From: Coprobacter tertius
Lineage (GTDB): Bacteria > Bacteroidota > Bacteroidia > Bacteroidales > Coprobacteraceae
Direction of reading: 5' to 3'
DNA: 64,000 bases
NCBI RefSeq assembly: GCF_024330105.1
Contig: NZ_JANDHW010000010.1
Coordinates: 33,830-97,829 of the forward strand
In this document: positions 24,853 through 34,332 of the stretch, in pieces
Position numbering within the stretch: the stretch's first letter is position 1
Layout of the letters: the number at the start of each line of letters is the position of its first letter
Notes under the pieces: model-generated
Seen by the model: the letters and a program-made list of their open reading frames with translations, nothing else
The model's database searches: none
What the model was told of the DNA's origin: nothing
Position numbers and translations under genes: made by a program

Positions 24853-25843
24853 TGTATTTCTTCGTAATCTTTTTTATAATATCGGGTCCGGAATATATGA
24901 ATGCGGAATAGATTTGTATAAGATCTGCTCCTGCTTCTCTCATTTTTAAGGCGTCTTCCTGATTCATGATTCCTCCGGCTCCGATAATAAGAAAATTTTT
25001 TCCCGCCTTATTACGTAAATATTTTACGATGTGTAACGATTTATCGCCTATCCCTCTTCCACTAACTCCCCCCGGGCCTATCTTATCCAGTTCAGAAAGA
25101 GTGTAATTTTTTATTTCAGAACGGTCTTGTGTGGGGCCGCAGGCGATTATTCCGTTAAGATTTGTTTCGGCGATAAGCTTTAACACTTTGTCGAGGTCGT
25201 TTTCATTCATATCAGCGGGTATTTTCAACAGAACAGGCCGGATACTATTTTGTTCATTCCTGTAATTTTTTAATCCTTCTAACATGAATTGTAGATTTTC
25301 GTCTGTAAACGAAGTAAAATTTATCGTAAAATAATCAGCTTTTACCGACAGATTTTTATAGAGTAAAATGATATCGCGTGCGGCATCCTGCTTTTCCGAT
25401 GCGGGATCTTTGTTTATATTAATACCTAAAACATATGGTCTGTCTGCTTTGTCTATACGTTGGTTCAATATTTTATATCCCGGGTTGTTGAATCCTGTTC
25501 GCGAAATGATAGATTCGTATTTTGGAAGGCGAAAAATACGAGGTGACGCATTTCCTGTTTGGGGGGAAGGAGTAATGGTACCGATTTCGATAAATCCGAA
25601 TCCGAAATCGGCCAATTTGTCGTAAATCTCTCCTGTTTTATCGAATCCGGCCGATAAACCGATTCTGTTTGTGAATGTAAGCCCGTTGGAAATGAATAAA
25701 TCGAGTGGCGCTTTATAATGATTACGTACGTATGTACGAATAAAGGATAGATTTTCGTATGTTTTTAATCCTTTAATTAACAGATTGTGCATTTTTTCCG
25801 GTTCTATTTTAAATAACAATGGCTTGATGATCGATTTATACAT
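24836..25843 (-). CDS. Class 2 dihydroorotate dehydrogenase-like flavoprotein
   Basis: 335 aa from the ATG at 25843 ('MYKSIIKPLLFKIEPEKMH', the usual membrane-associating N terminus of class 2 enzymes); the frame extends to 25888. FMN-barrel signatures 'GLSAGFDKTGE', 'GFIEIGTITPSPQTGN', 'SRTGFNNPG', 'GAGGI'. Class 2 enzymes pass electrons from dihydroorotate to quinone. However the active-site loop normally reading NxSSPN is 'NFTSFT', and the strand normally reading ATNTT is 'ACGPT': the base Ser is kept but two substrate-binding Asn are lost. It may be a divergent paralogue with altered substrate rather than the main PyrD. Operon with the esterase-like gene. Confidence 0.75.
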   Translation of the reverse strand: MYKSIIKPLLFKIEPEKMHNLLIKGLKTYENLSFIRTYVRNHYKAPLDLFISNGLTFTNRIGLSAGFDKTGEIYDKLADFGFGFIEIGTITPSPQTGNASPRIFRLPKYESIISRTGFNNPGYKILNQRIDKADRPYVLGININKDPASEKQDAARDIILLYKNLSVKADYFTINFTSFTDENLQFMLEGLKNYRNEQNSIRPVLLKIPADMNENDLDKVLKLIAETNLNGIIACGPTQDRSEIKNYTLSELDKIGPGGVSGRGIGDKSLHIVKYLRNKAGKNFLIIGAGGIMNQEDALKMREAGADLIQIYSAFIYSGPDIIKKITKKYNERKI

Positions 25844-25992
25844 AATATTTAGAATATGATTGTTGTATATTTTTTTAAACAGATACAAATCTATCGAATT
25901 CAGAAAGAATAATCCAGATATAAATTTTTATAGGCTATAATCAGAGGTTATAATTATAGAGCTTTCGGGGTTTTTCGTAAAAAAATAGCGAG

Positions 25993-28875
25993 TTAATCCT
26001 GTAGTTTTTCAAGGTATTCTGCCGGAGTAATTCCGGTGAGATCTTTAAATACTCTGTAAAAAGAAGTTTTCGAATTAAAACCGCATTCTTCTCCGATAGC
26101 CACAAGAGTAATATCTTTATAGGCCGGATCTTTTAGTTTTTCTTTTACGGCTTTTACACGATAATAATTTATAAAATCGTTAAACCCTTTTCCGATATAA
26201 TCTTTCAAAATCGATGCCAGTTGCAATTCCGTTAATTTCAGTGTTGCGGCAAGTTGGGCTTTATTTAATCGTTTATTTAAATAGATATGCTTTTCTTCCA
26301 TAAGTACAAAAAGCTCATCGATGATTTTTTGTGTTTTTTCGTCAGGAGTTTTTAAGAATGCAGAGTCTGTTATTTTTTGTTTTCGTATTCCGGTTTTATT
26401 TTTTATTCTTATCCGGTTGTATTTTTTATAAAATTTCGGGTATTTAAGGTTCAGCAAATAAAAAGTCGAAAGTAAAGCGATAAAAATAACCAGCGATATA
26501 AGCATAATAGTTGTCCATATCGAGGTTACTTCTATCAGAAGTACATTCTCGGGATTACTCCATTTCCCATTCACGTTAGAACCCTTTAGAACCAAAGTAT
26601 ATTTACCCGCAGGAAGTTTCGGCAGGGTAAATTTATTTTTTCCCAGACCTACCCAGTTCCAAATGGTATCATAAGGTATTATCTTGTATTGAAAACGGTT
26701 TCTCCATTCTTTTATATATGAATAATTCGAGAAGGAAATAGAATAATTCTGATCCGACGTATTGATATTAAGGCATGGTAGCCCGTTTTTTATCGGCAGT
26801 TTCCTGATGTTTAGATATTTGTTGTTCTTGGAGATATTCAGGATCGAGGGGATTGATGTGAAAGATGAGGGATTCTGTGATTCGGAATCGATCATATTAA
26901 AGCCGTTATTGCCGCCGAAAAAAAGGAATGCCCCGATTTTAGCTTTTACCTGATAATTGAATATATTGCTTTGCAAACCGTCAGATTCTGAAAATCGGAT
27001 AATATCTTTATTCTTTAAATTGAGTTTGAGGATTCCTTGTTCTGTACCTAACCAGATGATGCCGCGATCGTCTTGTATTGCCGATAATACAGAACCATTG
27101 ATGATATTATTGATATAGGTGTCTTGTTCGAACTTGTTTTTCTCCGGATCGAAAAAAGTGATGCCCGATGCTGTTGCAAATAGAATTCTGCCGTCGTTCA
27201 ATTCTATTATGTCCCATACTATATTATCGGGTAAATCTCCGTTTGTATTTTTGTAATCATAGAGTTCGGTATCCGTTGTTTCCGGATTATAGCGACCGAC
27301 CCCTCCCTGATAAAAAACCATCCATATTTTATTCTGTGAATCTTCGAACAAAACTTTTATATTGGTAAAAATATCTTTTTTGTCATTGTTTTCCGAAACT
27401 GGAATGTGTCTGAATTTTCCCGTCTTGTTATCAAACCGGTATAGCCCTTTATCGAGTATCCCGAACCATATATCTCCTTGGTTTGTTTCCAGCATAGTAT
27501 ATATATTTTCAAGGGGAATATTTTTTTCGGAGCTGAAATTGAAAAATTCTGAAATGCCTGTTTTCGTATCCAATTTGAATAATCCGGTGTCGGTACCTAC
27601 CAGTAACATTTTATCCTGCGTAAGTAATCCAGTGTTTATGTAGCTTGGTAATTGCCCTTCGTTACCTCTAAGTTGAAAATGACTGAATGTTTGCGTATTC
27701 AGATCGTAGCGATCTATGTCCGATTTGCCCGATCCTATCCATAAAATATTTCCGGTAGTATCAGCCTGAATAAACGAAAGGTTGTTATACTTCAGAGAAT
27801 TATTGTCGCCGGGTATATTCCTGTAGATGGGAAAGTCGGGTTCATCGTTTATTTTGCAGATACCTTTTGAAGTCCCTGTCCAGATTGCTCCCGAACGGTC
27901 TTTATACAGGCACCGTACATCGTTGCTGGGTAAACTTCTGTCATTTTCGGGTATATTTTTAATTCGACTTATATGTTGATTGCTTCTGTCATATTGTATA
28001 AGGCCGTTATCGGATCCTAACAGAAGAGATCGGTCGCCGTCGTCGGTAATAGACGAGATGAGTCCACTGATGCCGTATTTATTATAATTCTCAAATATAT
28101 TCTCACTTCTTTGATAGCGGGCTAACCCGTTGTTTGTCGTAACCCATAAATTTCCGAATCGATCTTCATAGATATCTTCGATAAAATTACTGGGAAGTCC
28201 GTTTCCCTGGCCGAGTATGTGCCGGTAGTGAGATCGAGAGTTATCTTTGAGGTTTATCATAACGATTCCGTTTCCTTCGGTGCCTATCCAAAGTAATCCC
28301 AGTTTATCGAAATATATTTTTTTTGCGATACGTTCGCTTTTTGTCGCTTCCTTAAATTCGGTATGATAGGCGAAATGGGTAAAAAGTTCGAGATTGTTCC
28401 GGGATTCGTTATAAACAAAAATTCCGTTACGCGTGCCTAAAAATATTTTTTTATCGGGAGAGAGTGCGATGCTGTAGATTACATTACTTTTATTTCTCAA
28501 CTTGTCTTTATCGGGATACAACTGGTCGATCGTTTCTTTCTTTTTGTTATAGATGTAAACACCCAAAGGAGTCCCGAACCATATATTATCGTGACTATCG
28601 CTTTGTATGCAATAGATACGTTTCGACAGTCCTCCTTTTTCCATATTCTCAGGAACTGGCAGATTTGTTATTTTATATCCATCGTAATAAGAAATCCAGT
28701 CGTTGGTACCTATCCAAATAAGTCCTTGTTGATCTTGAGTAATGCATCGTACCGATTTTGAAGGCAGTTCCCGGTTAAATCTGAATTGTTCCATCTTATA
28801 TTCCGAAGCCTTCGAAAGAAGGGTCCCCAGAATAAGAATTAGGGTTATTATAACGATTTTTCCGTTCGAATTCAT
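25993..28875 (-). CDS. Membrane one-component regulator: periplasmic propeller, Y_Y_Y domain, TM helix, AraC HTH
   Basis: 960 aa. Signal/anchor at 1-22; about a dozen two-component-regulator propeller repeats ('GLIWIGT', 'NIWFGT', 'LLWIGTEG', 'NLWVTTNNGLARY'...) to about residue 690; a Y_Y_Y-type domain about 700-785 ('AGKYTLVLKGSNVNGKWS'); one membrane helix about 790-812; then a basic linker and an AraC-type double HTH about 860-958 ending 'GFNSKTSFYRVFKDLTGITPAEYLEKLQ'. This is a hybrid two-component system (HTCS) of the PUL type, but with no histidine kinase, no receiver: sensor and DNA-binding domain are joined directly across the membrane. It faces the ECF-sigma operon and probably controls part of the glycan region; its ligand would be an oligosaccharide. 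Own promoter at 28986-28993. Confidence 0.88.
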   Translation of the reverse strand: MNSNGKIVIITLILILGTLLSKASEYKMEQFRFNRELPSKSVRCITQDQQGLIWIGTNDWISYYDGYKITNLPVPENMEKGGLSKRIYCIQSDSHDNIWFGTPLGVYIYNKKKETIDQLYPDKDKLRNKSNVIYSIALSPDKKIFLGTRNGIFVYNESRNNLELFTHFAYHTEFKEATKSERIAKKIYFDKLGLLWIGTEGNGIVMINLKDNSRSHYRHILGQGNGLPSNFIEDIYEDRFGNLWVTTNNGLARYQRSENIFENYNKYGISGLISSITDDGDRSLLLGSDNGLIQYDRSNQHISRIKNIPENDRSLPSNDVRCLYKDRSGAIWTGTSKGICKINDEPDFPIYRNIPGDNNSLKYNNLSFIQADTTGNILWIGSGKSDIDRYDLNTQTFSHFQLRGNEGQLPSYINTGLLTQDKMLLVGTDTGLFKLDTKTGISEFFNFSSEKNIPLENIYTMLETNQGDIWFGILDKGLYRFDNKTGKFRHIPVSENNDKKDIFTNIKVLFEDSQNKIWMVFYQGGVGRYNPETTDTELYDYKNTNGDLPDNIVWDIIELNDGRILFATASGITFFDPEKNKFEQDTYINNIINGSVLSAIQDDRGIIWLGTEQGILKLNLKNKDIIRFSESDGLQSNIFNYQVKAKIGAFLFFGGNNGFNMIDSESQNPSSFTSIPSILNISKNNKYLNIRKLPIKNGLPCLNINTSDQNYSISFSNYSYIKEWRNRFQYKIIPYDTIWNWVGLGKNKFTLPKLPAGKYTLVLKGSNVNGKWSNPENVLLIEVTSIWTTIMLISLVIFIALLSTFYLLNLKYPKFYKKYNRIRIKNKTGIRKQKITDSAFLKTPDEKTQKIIDELFVLMEEKHIYLNKRLNKAQLAATLKLTELQLASILKDYIGKGFNDFINYYRVKAVKEKLKDPAYKDITLVAIGEECGFNSKTSFYRVFKDLTGITPAEYLEKLQD

Positions 28876-29313
28876 GAATAAAACTTTAAAAATTTGTTAC
28901 AAGCGGTTTGCTTCTTCGATTTATTAAAGTATATAAATGTCCGACATCGATTCAATATACGATAATAATAAAACATGTACTATTTACAAATATAGTATTT
29001 TTATTTAGGAAAAAGGAACGTTTATTTATTTTCATATAAATAACGTGTAAACCGGTAATCGTAAGTTTTTTATGGATAAACATTTTATTTGCTGGTAAAG
29101 TTCGGGTTTTGTAAAGCGGGAAAAAGGATTTCGGGTATTACAATATGAGTATGTATCGTTATTATTTAAAATCCTGGGAGGTATATTTTCATGTAGAAAA
29201 GAGACGATAATATACAGGTTTCGATAAATTAATCGAAATATTAAAAAATATTATAATATATTGCGGTCTGTTTTTAGTTTTATAAATTGCGCACTCTATT
29301 AATAAATTGATTT
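28876..29313. other. Divergent regulatory region between the propeller-AraC gene and the ECF sigma gene
   Basis: 438 bp, no gene. Minus-strand TATATTTG at 28986-28993 is an exact -7 match for the propeller-AraC gene (leader about 100 nt). On the plus strand TTG near 29262 with TAAATTGC about 20 nt on is a possible sigma-gene promoter. No inverted repeat strong enough to call an operator. Confidence 0.45.
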
Positions 29314-29931
29314 ATGACAGATTTCTCGAATGATATCGAATTACTGAAAGAAATACGATTGGGAAATGAAATGGCATTCTCTTATCTCTTCCGGTATTAT
29401 TATCCGCGATTGCGAGGATATGCCTCTCGTTTTATAGATGATGAAGAAACGGTGCGTGATATTATTCAGGAATGTTTTCTTAAACTTTGGGAAAAGCGGG
29501 AGATCCTTTCCGCCATATCGGTAACCTCATTGCTTTTTGCGATGGTGCGTAACGGGTGTATTAATTATTTGAAGCATGTTTCGGTAGTCGAGAAGCATCG
29601 TATCGAGTATTTAGCTCGAATCGATGGTGAAGAACGACTCTATTATGCCGATTTTGTTTTCGATCCAGACAATAATTTGTTGTATAATGAATTGCAGGAT
29701 CAGATAAAGTTGGTAATAGGGCAATTACCCGGGCGTTGCCGTGAGGTATTTTTACTGAGTCGTTTTAGCGGGTTGAAAAATAAAGAAATTGCTGAAAAGT
29801 TACAGATATCGTTAACAGCTGTCGAAAAGCATATTACTAAAGCGCTTTGTATTTTTTCTAAACATTTTAAAGATAAATATCCTGTCGATATATATATAAT
29901 AATTATAGCCTGGTTAATTTACGGTAAATAA
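29314..29931 (+). CDS. ECF sigma factor of the PUL type (RpoE/FecI-like)
   Basis: 205 aa. Sigma-70 region 2 about 20-90 ('AFSYLFRYYYPRLRGYASRFI', 'VRDIIQECFLKLWEKRE') and region 4 about 125-180 ('LPGRCREVFLLSRFSGLKNKEIAEKLQISLTAVEKHITKAL'). It belongs to the Bacteroidetes-expanded ECF group that pairs with FecR-type anti-sigma factors and STN-bearing SusC transporters, all three of which follow here. Expected to switch on the SusC/SusD operon when the transporter signals ligand. A hairpin terminator lies between it and the anti-sigma gene. Confidence 0.95.
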   Translation: MTDFSNDIELLKEIRLGNEMAFSYLFRYYYPRLRGYASRFIDDEETVRDIIQECFLKLWEKREILSAISVTSLLFAMVRNGCINYLKHVSVVEKHRIEYLARIDGEERLYYADFVFDPDNNLLYNELQDQIKLVIGQLPGRCREVFLLSRFSGLKNKEIAEKLQISLTAVEKHITKALCIFSKHFKDKYPVDIYIIIIAWLIYGK

Positions 29932-29961
29932 AAAGGAATATATAACGAGGCAAACGTGGCG

Positions 29962-29992
29962 AAGCAGAAATTTTATTTTCTGCTTTTTTTTA
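29962..29992 (+). terminator. Terminator/attenuator between sigma and anti-sigma genes
   Basis: AAGCAGAAA pairs with TTTCTGCTT around a TTTTATT-type loop and is followed directly by a run of T. It ends the sigma transcript or leaves limited read-through into the FecR-like gene. Confidence 0.75.
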
Positions 29993-30048
29993 TTTCCTGG
30001 GTTGGGTAAGAGGATAGTAAGCTGTTACATCATATAGAGGATTAAATT

Positions 30049-31038
30049 ATGAAAGAGGATATAAATGTTCGTAATATAGCCATACAGTATTTTAACGGTA
30101 ACATCTCGGCTGCCGATGAGGCACAGTTATATGTTTTTGTGAACGGTTCGGAAAAGAATCTTTTGCAATTTCGTTTGTGGGAGAAAGAATGGAAACAAAC
30201 AAATACCGGTAATGAGCTTGTACAAGATGAATGGAAACAGTTGCGTCGCAGAATGCGTATACAAGCTGCCGTTGTACCACTGGTATCGTCTCCCCGGTTA
30301 TTTAGTTGGAGGGTAATAGCTGCTATAGTCGTGCTTATTATACTTACAATGGGTGGAACATGGGAAATCAGCGAATCATATTTCCTGCGTAATCAGGATC
30401 GGATGGCTGTTTTCGAGGCACCGTATGGGGAAAAAAGTAAAGTAACGCTTGTCGACGGAACAGTCGTATGGCTTAATTCAGGGTCTATCCTGAAATATTC
30501 GGCACAATATGGCAAGCGGGGGCGTTTGGTTGAGTTAGTTGGAGAAGGCTATTTCGACGTGGCAAAGAAAGAAAACCAAACTTTCATGGTGAAAACTCGG
30601 GGATATGATATTGTTGTTAAAGGTACAAAATTCGATGTATCGGCTTATCCCGAAGATGCATATGTAACGACTACGCTTATAGAAGGATCTGTTTGTGTGC
30701 AATACAAAAACCGGGAGATAGGTATGAAGCCGGGCGAGTCGGTAAAACTCCATGTGAGTTCAGGGGAAATTACACGTTTGCAGGTAGATGCGGTTAAATC
30801 GAGGGCATGGTCTGAAAACCGGGTCGAATTCGATGATATAACACTGAAAGAACTGGCGGCTCGTCTTTCCCGGCAATATGATGTGAATATACGTGTAAAA
30901 TCTGAAAAGATAGGGAATTTGAGGTTTAGCGTATCCCTTCGGAATCGGGAGACCATAGATGAAGTAATGGAGGCTTTGCAAAAAATTATTCCGATTAAAG
31001 TAGAACGCAGAGGGAAAGAAATATATATCGAAACATAA
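30049..31038 (+). CDS. FecR-type anti-sigma factor
   Basis: 329 aa. Cytoplasmic N-terminal sigma-binding region (1-80), one membrane helix about 84-104 ('WRVIAAIVVLIILTMGGTW'), periplasmic FecR domain about 110-215 ('YGEKSKVTLVDGTVVWLNSGSIL', 'VELVGEGYFDVAK', 'GTKFDVSAY') and a C-terminal DUF4974-like domain about 250-329 ('LARLSRQYDV'-like 'LAARLSRQYDVNIRV'). It holds the ECF sigma inactive until the STN domain of the following SusC engages its periplasmic part. 35 nt before susC. Confidence 0.95.
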   Translation: MKEDINVRNIAIQYFNGNISAADEAQLYVFVNGSEKNLLQFRLWEKEWKQTNTGNELVQDEWKQLRRRMRIQAAVVPLVSSPRLFSWRVIAAIVVLIILTMGGTWEISESYFLRNQDRMAVFEAPYGEKSKVTLVDGTVVWLNSGSILKYSAQYGKRGRLVELVGEGYFDVAKKENQTFMVKTRGYDIVVKGTKFDVSAYPEDAYVTTTLIEGSVCVQYKNREIGMKPGESVKLHVSSGEITRLQVDAVKSRAWSENRVEFDDITLKELAARLSRQYDVNIRVKSEKIGNLRFSVSLRNRETIDEVMEALQKIIPIKVERRGKEIYIET

Positions 31039-31073
31039 ATATTTACAGTAATAATTAACTAAATCTGAAAAAC

Positions 31074-34000
31074 ATGGGAAACCGAATGAAATTTTTATGG
31101 CTTTTCCTTTTATTTCTGTTTTGTGGAGGTTCGCTGATTCTTCATGCTCAGACAGTTACGAAAAACTTCAAAGAAAATACGTTGAAGTCGGTTTTGAAAG
31201 AAGTGGAACATCAAACCGGTTTGTCTGTCATTTATAAAACCGATGAGGTAGATGTAAACAAAAAAATTACCGGAAGTTTCAACAATACTCCCGTACTGGA
31301 GATGTTATCGAAAATTCTGGAAAATGATCTCGAAGTGAGTCTGCAGGATAAGATAATCGTTATCTCAAGAAAAAGAATCCCTGAAGAAGCTGTATTAAAG
31401 AAAACGATTGTTGGCAGAGTGATAGATGAGAACGGAGAACCGGTGATTGGAGCCAGTGTGGTGGTGAAGGGAACGGCTATAGGTACAGTTACCGGTATAG
31501 ATGGACAATATGAACTGAAAAATGTTCCGGAAGACGGAACAATAACATTTTCGTATATCGGGTATAAAAGTCAGGATATACCGGCTCATAACGGCAAGTT
31601 GACTCGTATCGTATTACAAGAAGATACGAAGATGATCGATGAAGTAGTTGTTGTAGGTTATGGAGTGCAGCGGAAAAGTGATATTACTGGAGCTGTATCT
31701 TCGGTAAAAGCTTCCGAGCTTTTATCGGCTCCCAGTTCCAGTACTGCCCAAGCCCTGCAAGGCAGAGTCGCCGGCGTTGTGGTACAAAACTCGAGCGGAG
31801 ATCCTTCGGGAAATACGACGATAAGAATACGTGGGGCTAATTCATTAACATACGGTAACGACCCGCTGATTATTATAGACGGTGTACAGGATGGCAATAT
31901 CGGCAGCCTGAATCCTAACCAGATAGAATCTATAGAAGTTCTTAAAGATGCGGCCGCATTATCAGTTTACGGTTCTCGTGGGGCCAACGGAGTAATTCTC
32001 GTAACAACAAAAAACGGGACTTCGGGTAAAATGAATGTTTCGTATAATGCTTTCGTCTCATTCGATCAGGTACGAAAGACCTTACCGAGCCTGAACGCAA
32101 AAGAATATGCCGGATTAATGCGGGATGCACAGATAGAGAACGGTATAAAGCCGATTTTTACACCCGAGCAGATTGCGGTTATGGGAGACGGTGTCGACTG
32201 GCAGGATGAGATTTTCAGGAACGCCATTTCCAATACGCATAATCTCAGTGTCAGCGGAGGGAAGGAAGCTGTTTCTTATTATATATCGGGAGGGTATACC
32301 AATAAAGAAGGTATAGTATTGAATACCGATTTCAAGCAATATACTCTCCGGGCTAACTTGAAGATAAAAGCGACGTCCCGTCTTAACTTGACCTTAAATA
32401 CATTTACATCTTATGATGAGTCTCATAATGGAGAGGTCGAGATGGCCATCCGTTCGGCACTGCAATGGTCTCCCACAAAACCGGTTTATGATAATGATGG
32501 AAATTATACCCTACCCGGCGGCGGAGTGGGACCGGTATCGTTGTATAACCCTGTCGGATATGCAAAAGAAATTGTAAACGAAAATTCTGATGCGTCGTTC
32601 AGTACTTCGCTGACTGGAGAGTATAAATTCTGGGATTTTTTAAAATTTTCGTCTCTTTTTTCTTTTAAGACCAATAGTAAATCGTCGGGATATTTTAATA
32701 ATCAGGTAATTAATAAAGGCCCTATAGAAGATGTGAGCGGGAGTAAAACCCAGTCGAGGTATATCGCTCTTCAAAGTACCAGTATACTTTCTTTCGATAA
32801 AGAGTTCGGAAAACATAATGTACAATTTACCGGAGTGTATGAAGTGTTAAAAGACAATTATCAGAGTACATCGGCCTCGGCTTTGGGAATTCCGGTGGGA
32901 ATGGGCTATAACGGGTTGCAGTTCGGCTCTATTTTACAGCAACCTTGGGTCGAATATTCTTCGAGTGCCATGCAATCGTTTATGGGCCGTGTAAATTATA
33001 GCTATGATAAACGTTATATGTTTTCGGCATCTCTTCGTTATGACGGTGCCAGTCAGTTAGCTCCCGGTCATAAATACGATAAGTTTTCTGCATTTTCCGT
33101 CGGTTGGAATCTCATGGAAGAATCGTTTATGAAAAAATGGAGAAATATCGTTCCCGAGTTTAAACTTCGCGCCAGTTACGGAACAGTGGGAAATGCAGCC
33201 GTTCCCGCTTACTCTTCCCAATTGAAATTTACGCCGGGACTTGACGCTAACAATAATCCGACGTTGACGATTTCTCAGTTAAGCAATAAAGATCTTAAGT
33301 GGGAACGCACCCGCGAATTGAATATCGGTATCGATGCCCGCATATGGGGTGGAAGGCTGGGGCTTTCATTAGATTATTACGATAAAAAGACCACTGATCT
33401 GCTGATGTGGCAGAAAGTACCGAGTGCTTTGGGAGTAGAGGATATTCTAACCAATGTAGGTTCGGTTGCCAATAAAGGTTTCGATTTCTCGATCGGAGGA
33501 GTTCCGGTCGCTACGAAAAATTTCAAGTGGGATGTTAATTATACATTGAACCTGAATAGAAATAAGATATTGGAGCTAGACGGGCTGAATAATACGCTGG
33601 TAACGAAAACAGCCGATTATCCCGGTTTGGTCGGTTCGTTTGTTCAGATGGTCGGTCAGCCGATGGGGACATTTCTCGGCTATACGTATGCAGGAGTCTG
33701 GAAACAAAGCGAAGTTACATCTGCCGCCTTGTATGGAGCGAAGCCTGGAGATGCGAAATATGTAGATTTGAATAAAGACGGAAAGATCGATAAAAATGAT
33801 ATAGGTATTATCGGTAATGCGCAGCCCGAATGGAGTTTCGGTGTAAATAATACATTTACTTTCCGGGATTTCGACTTGAATATTTTTTGGCAGGGCGTTT
33901 ATGGAAATGATATATACAATCAGAACCGGGTACGCCGAGAGTCTTATTCTTCCGATGCTTTTCCCACCAGTCCTGTAATGAAACGGCATTGGACCCCTCA

Positions 34001-34310
34001 GAATGAGACGGATATACCCGCATTTTCGGGAAAAGAACTGGTGAATTCTTCCCGTTGGGTCGAAAAGGGCGACTATTGGCGTTTAAAAAATATAACGCTG
34101 GGATACCGGATACCATCGAAATGGTTATCGAAGGCTTATATCGCTAATGCTCGCATTTATGTAAGCGCAGACAACCTGTGGATAATAACCGGATATACCG
34201 GATACGACCCTGAAGCGAGTATGGGAAAGGATGCAGACGCATTAGGTGTCGACAGAGGTATTTATCCTTTGCCTAAAAGTTTTTTGGTAGGCGTTGACAT
34301 CACTTTTTAA
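31074..34310 (+). CDS. SusC/RagA-type TonB-dependent transporter with STN signalling domain
   Basis: 1078 aa (start may be the fifth residue, another Met). Signal peptide to about residue 26 (LHAQ). STN domain about 30-102 ('FKENTLKSVLKEVEHQTGLSVIY'), carboxypeptidase-like regulatory domain about 110-185 ('IVGRVIDENGEPVIGASVVVKGT'), TonB box region 'DEVVVVGYG', plug about 205-310 ('RGANSLTYGNDPLIIIDGV', 'ANGVILVTTK'), then a 22-strand barrel ending in 'SFLVGVDITF'. It imports large oligosaccharides across the outer membrane together with SusD. The STN domain ties it to the FecR/ECF pair upstream. Substrate is inferred from the GH123-like and GH20 genes downstream: hexosamine-containing host glycans. 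Confidence 0.95.
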   Translation: MGNRMKFLWLFLLFLFCGGSLILHAQTVTKNFKENTLKSVLKEVEHQTGLSVIYKTDEVDVNKKITGSFNNTPVLEMLSKILENDLEVSLQDKIIVISRKRIPEEAVLKKTIVGRVIDENGEPVIGASVVVKGTAIGTVTGIDGQYELKNVPEDGTITFSYIGYKSQDIPAHNGKLTRIVLQEDTKMIDEVVVVGYGVQRKSDITGAVSSVKASELLSAPSSSTAQALQGRVAGVVVQNSSGDPSGNTTIRIRGANSLTYGNDPLIIIDGVQDGNIGSLNPNQIESIEVLKDAAALSVYGSRGANGVILVTTKNGTSGKMNVSYNAFVSFDQVRKTLPSLNAKEYAGLMRDAQIENGIKPIFTPEQIAVMGDGVDWQDEIFRNAISNTHNLSVSGGKEAVSYYISGGYTNKEGIVLNTDFKQYTLRANLKIKATSRLNLTLNTFTSYDESHNGEVEMAIRSALQWSPTKPVYDNDGNYTLPGGGVGPVSLYNPVGYAKEIVNENSDASFSTSLTGEYKFWDFLKFSSLFSFKTNSKSSGYFNNQVINKGPIEDVSGSKTQSRYIALQSTSILSFDKEFGKHNVQFTGVYEVLKDNYQSTSASALGIPVGMGYNGLQFGSILQQPWVEYSSSAMQSFMGRVNYSYDKRYMFSASLRYDGASQLAPGHKYDKFSAFSVGWNLMEESFMKKWRNIVPEFKLRASYGTVGNAAVPAYSSQLKFTPGLDANNNPTLTISQLSNKDLKWERTRELNIGIDARIWGGRLGLSLDYYDKKTTDLLMWQKVPSALGVEDILTNVGSVANKGFDFSIGGVPVATKNFKWDVNYTLNLNRNKILELDGLNNTLVTKTADYPGLVGSFVQMVGQPMGTFLGYTYAGVWKQSEVTSAALYGAKPGDAKYVDLNKDGKIDKNDIGIIGNAQPEWSFGVNNTFTFRDFDLNIFWQGVYGNDIYNQNRVRRESYSSDAFPTSPVMKRHWTPQNETDIPAFSGKELVNSSRWVEKGDYWRLKNITLGYRIPSKWLSKAYIANARIYVSADNLWIITGYTGYDPEASMGKDADALGVDRGIYPLPKSFLVGVDITF

Positions 34311-34332
34311 TAACCGTAAATACATAGCAATT

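Noticed and set aside
30049..34310. Iron-siderophore (FecIRA) uptake system
   Set aside because: The ECF/FecR/STN logic is the same, but the transporter is SusC-like, followed by SusD and glycosidases, so a glycan is the expected cargo.
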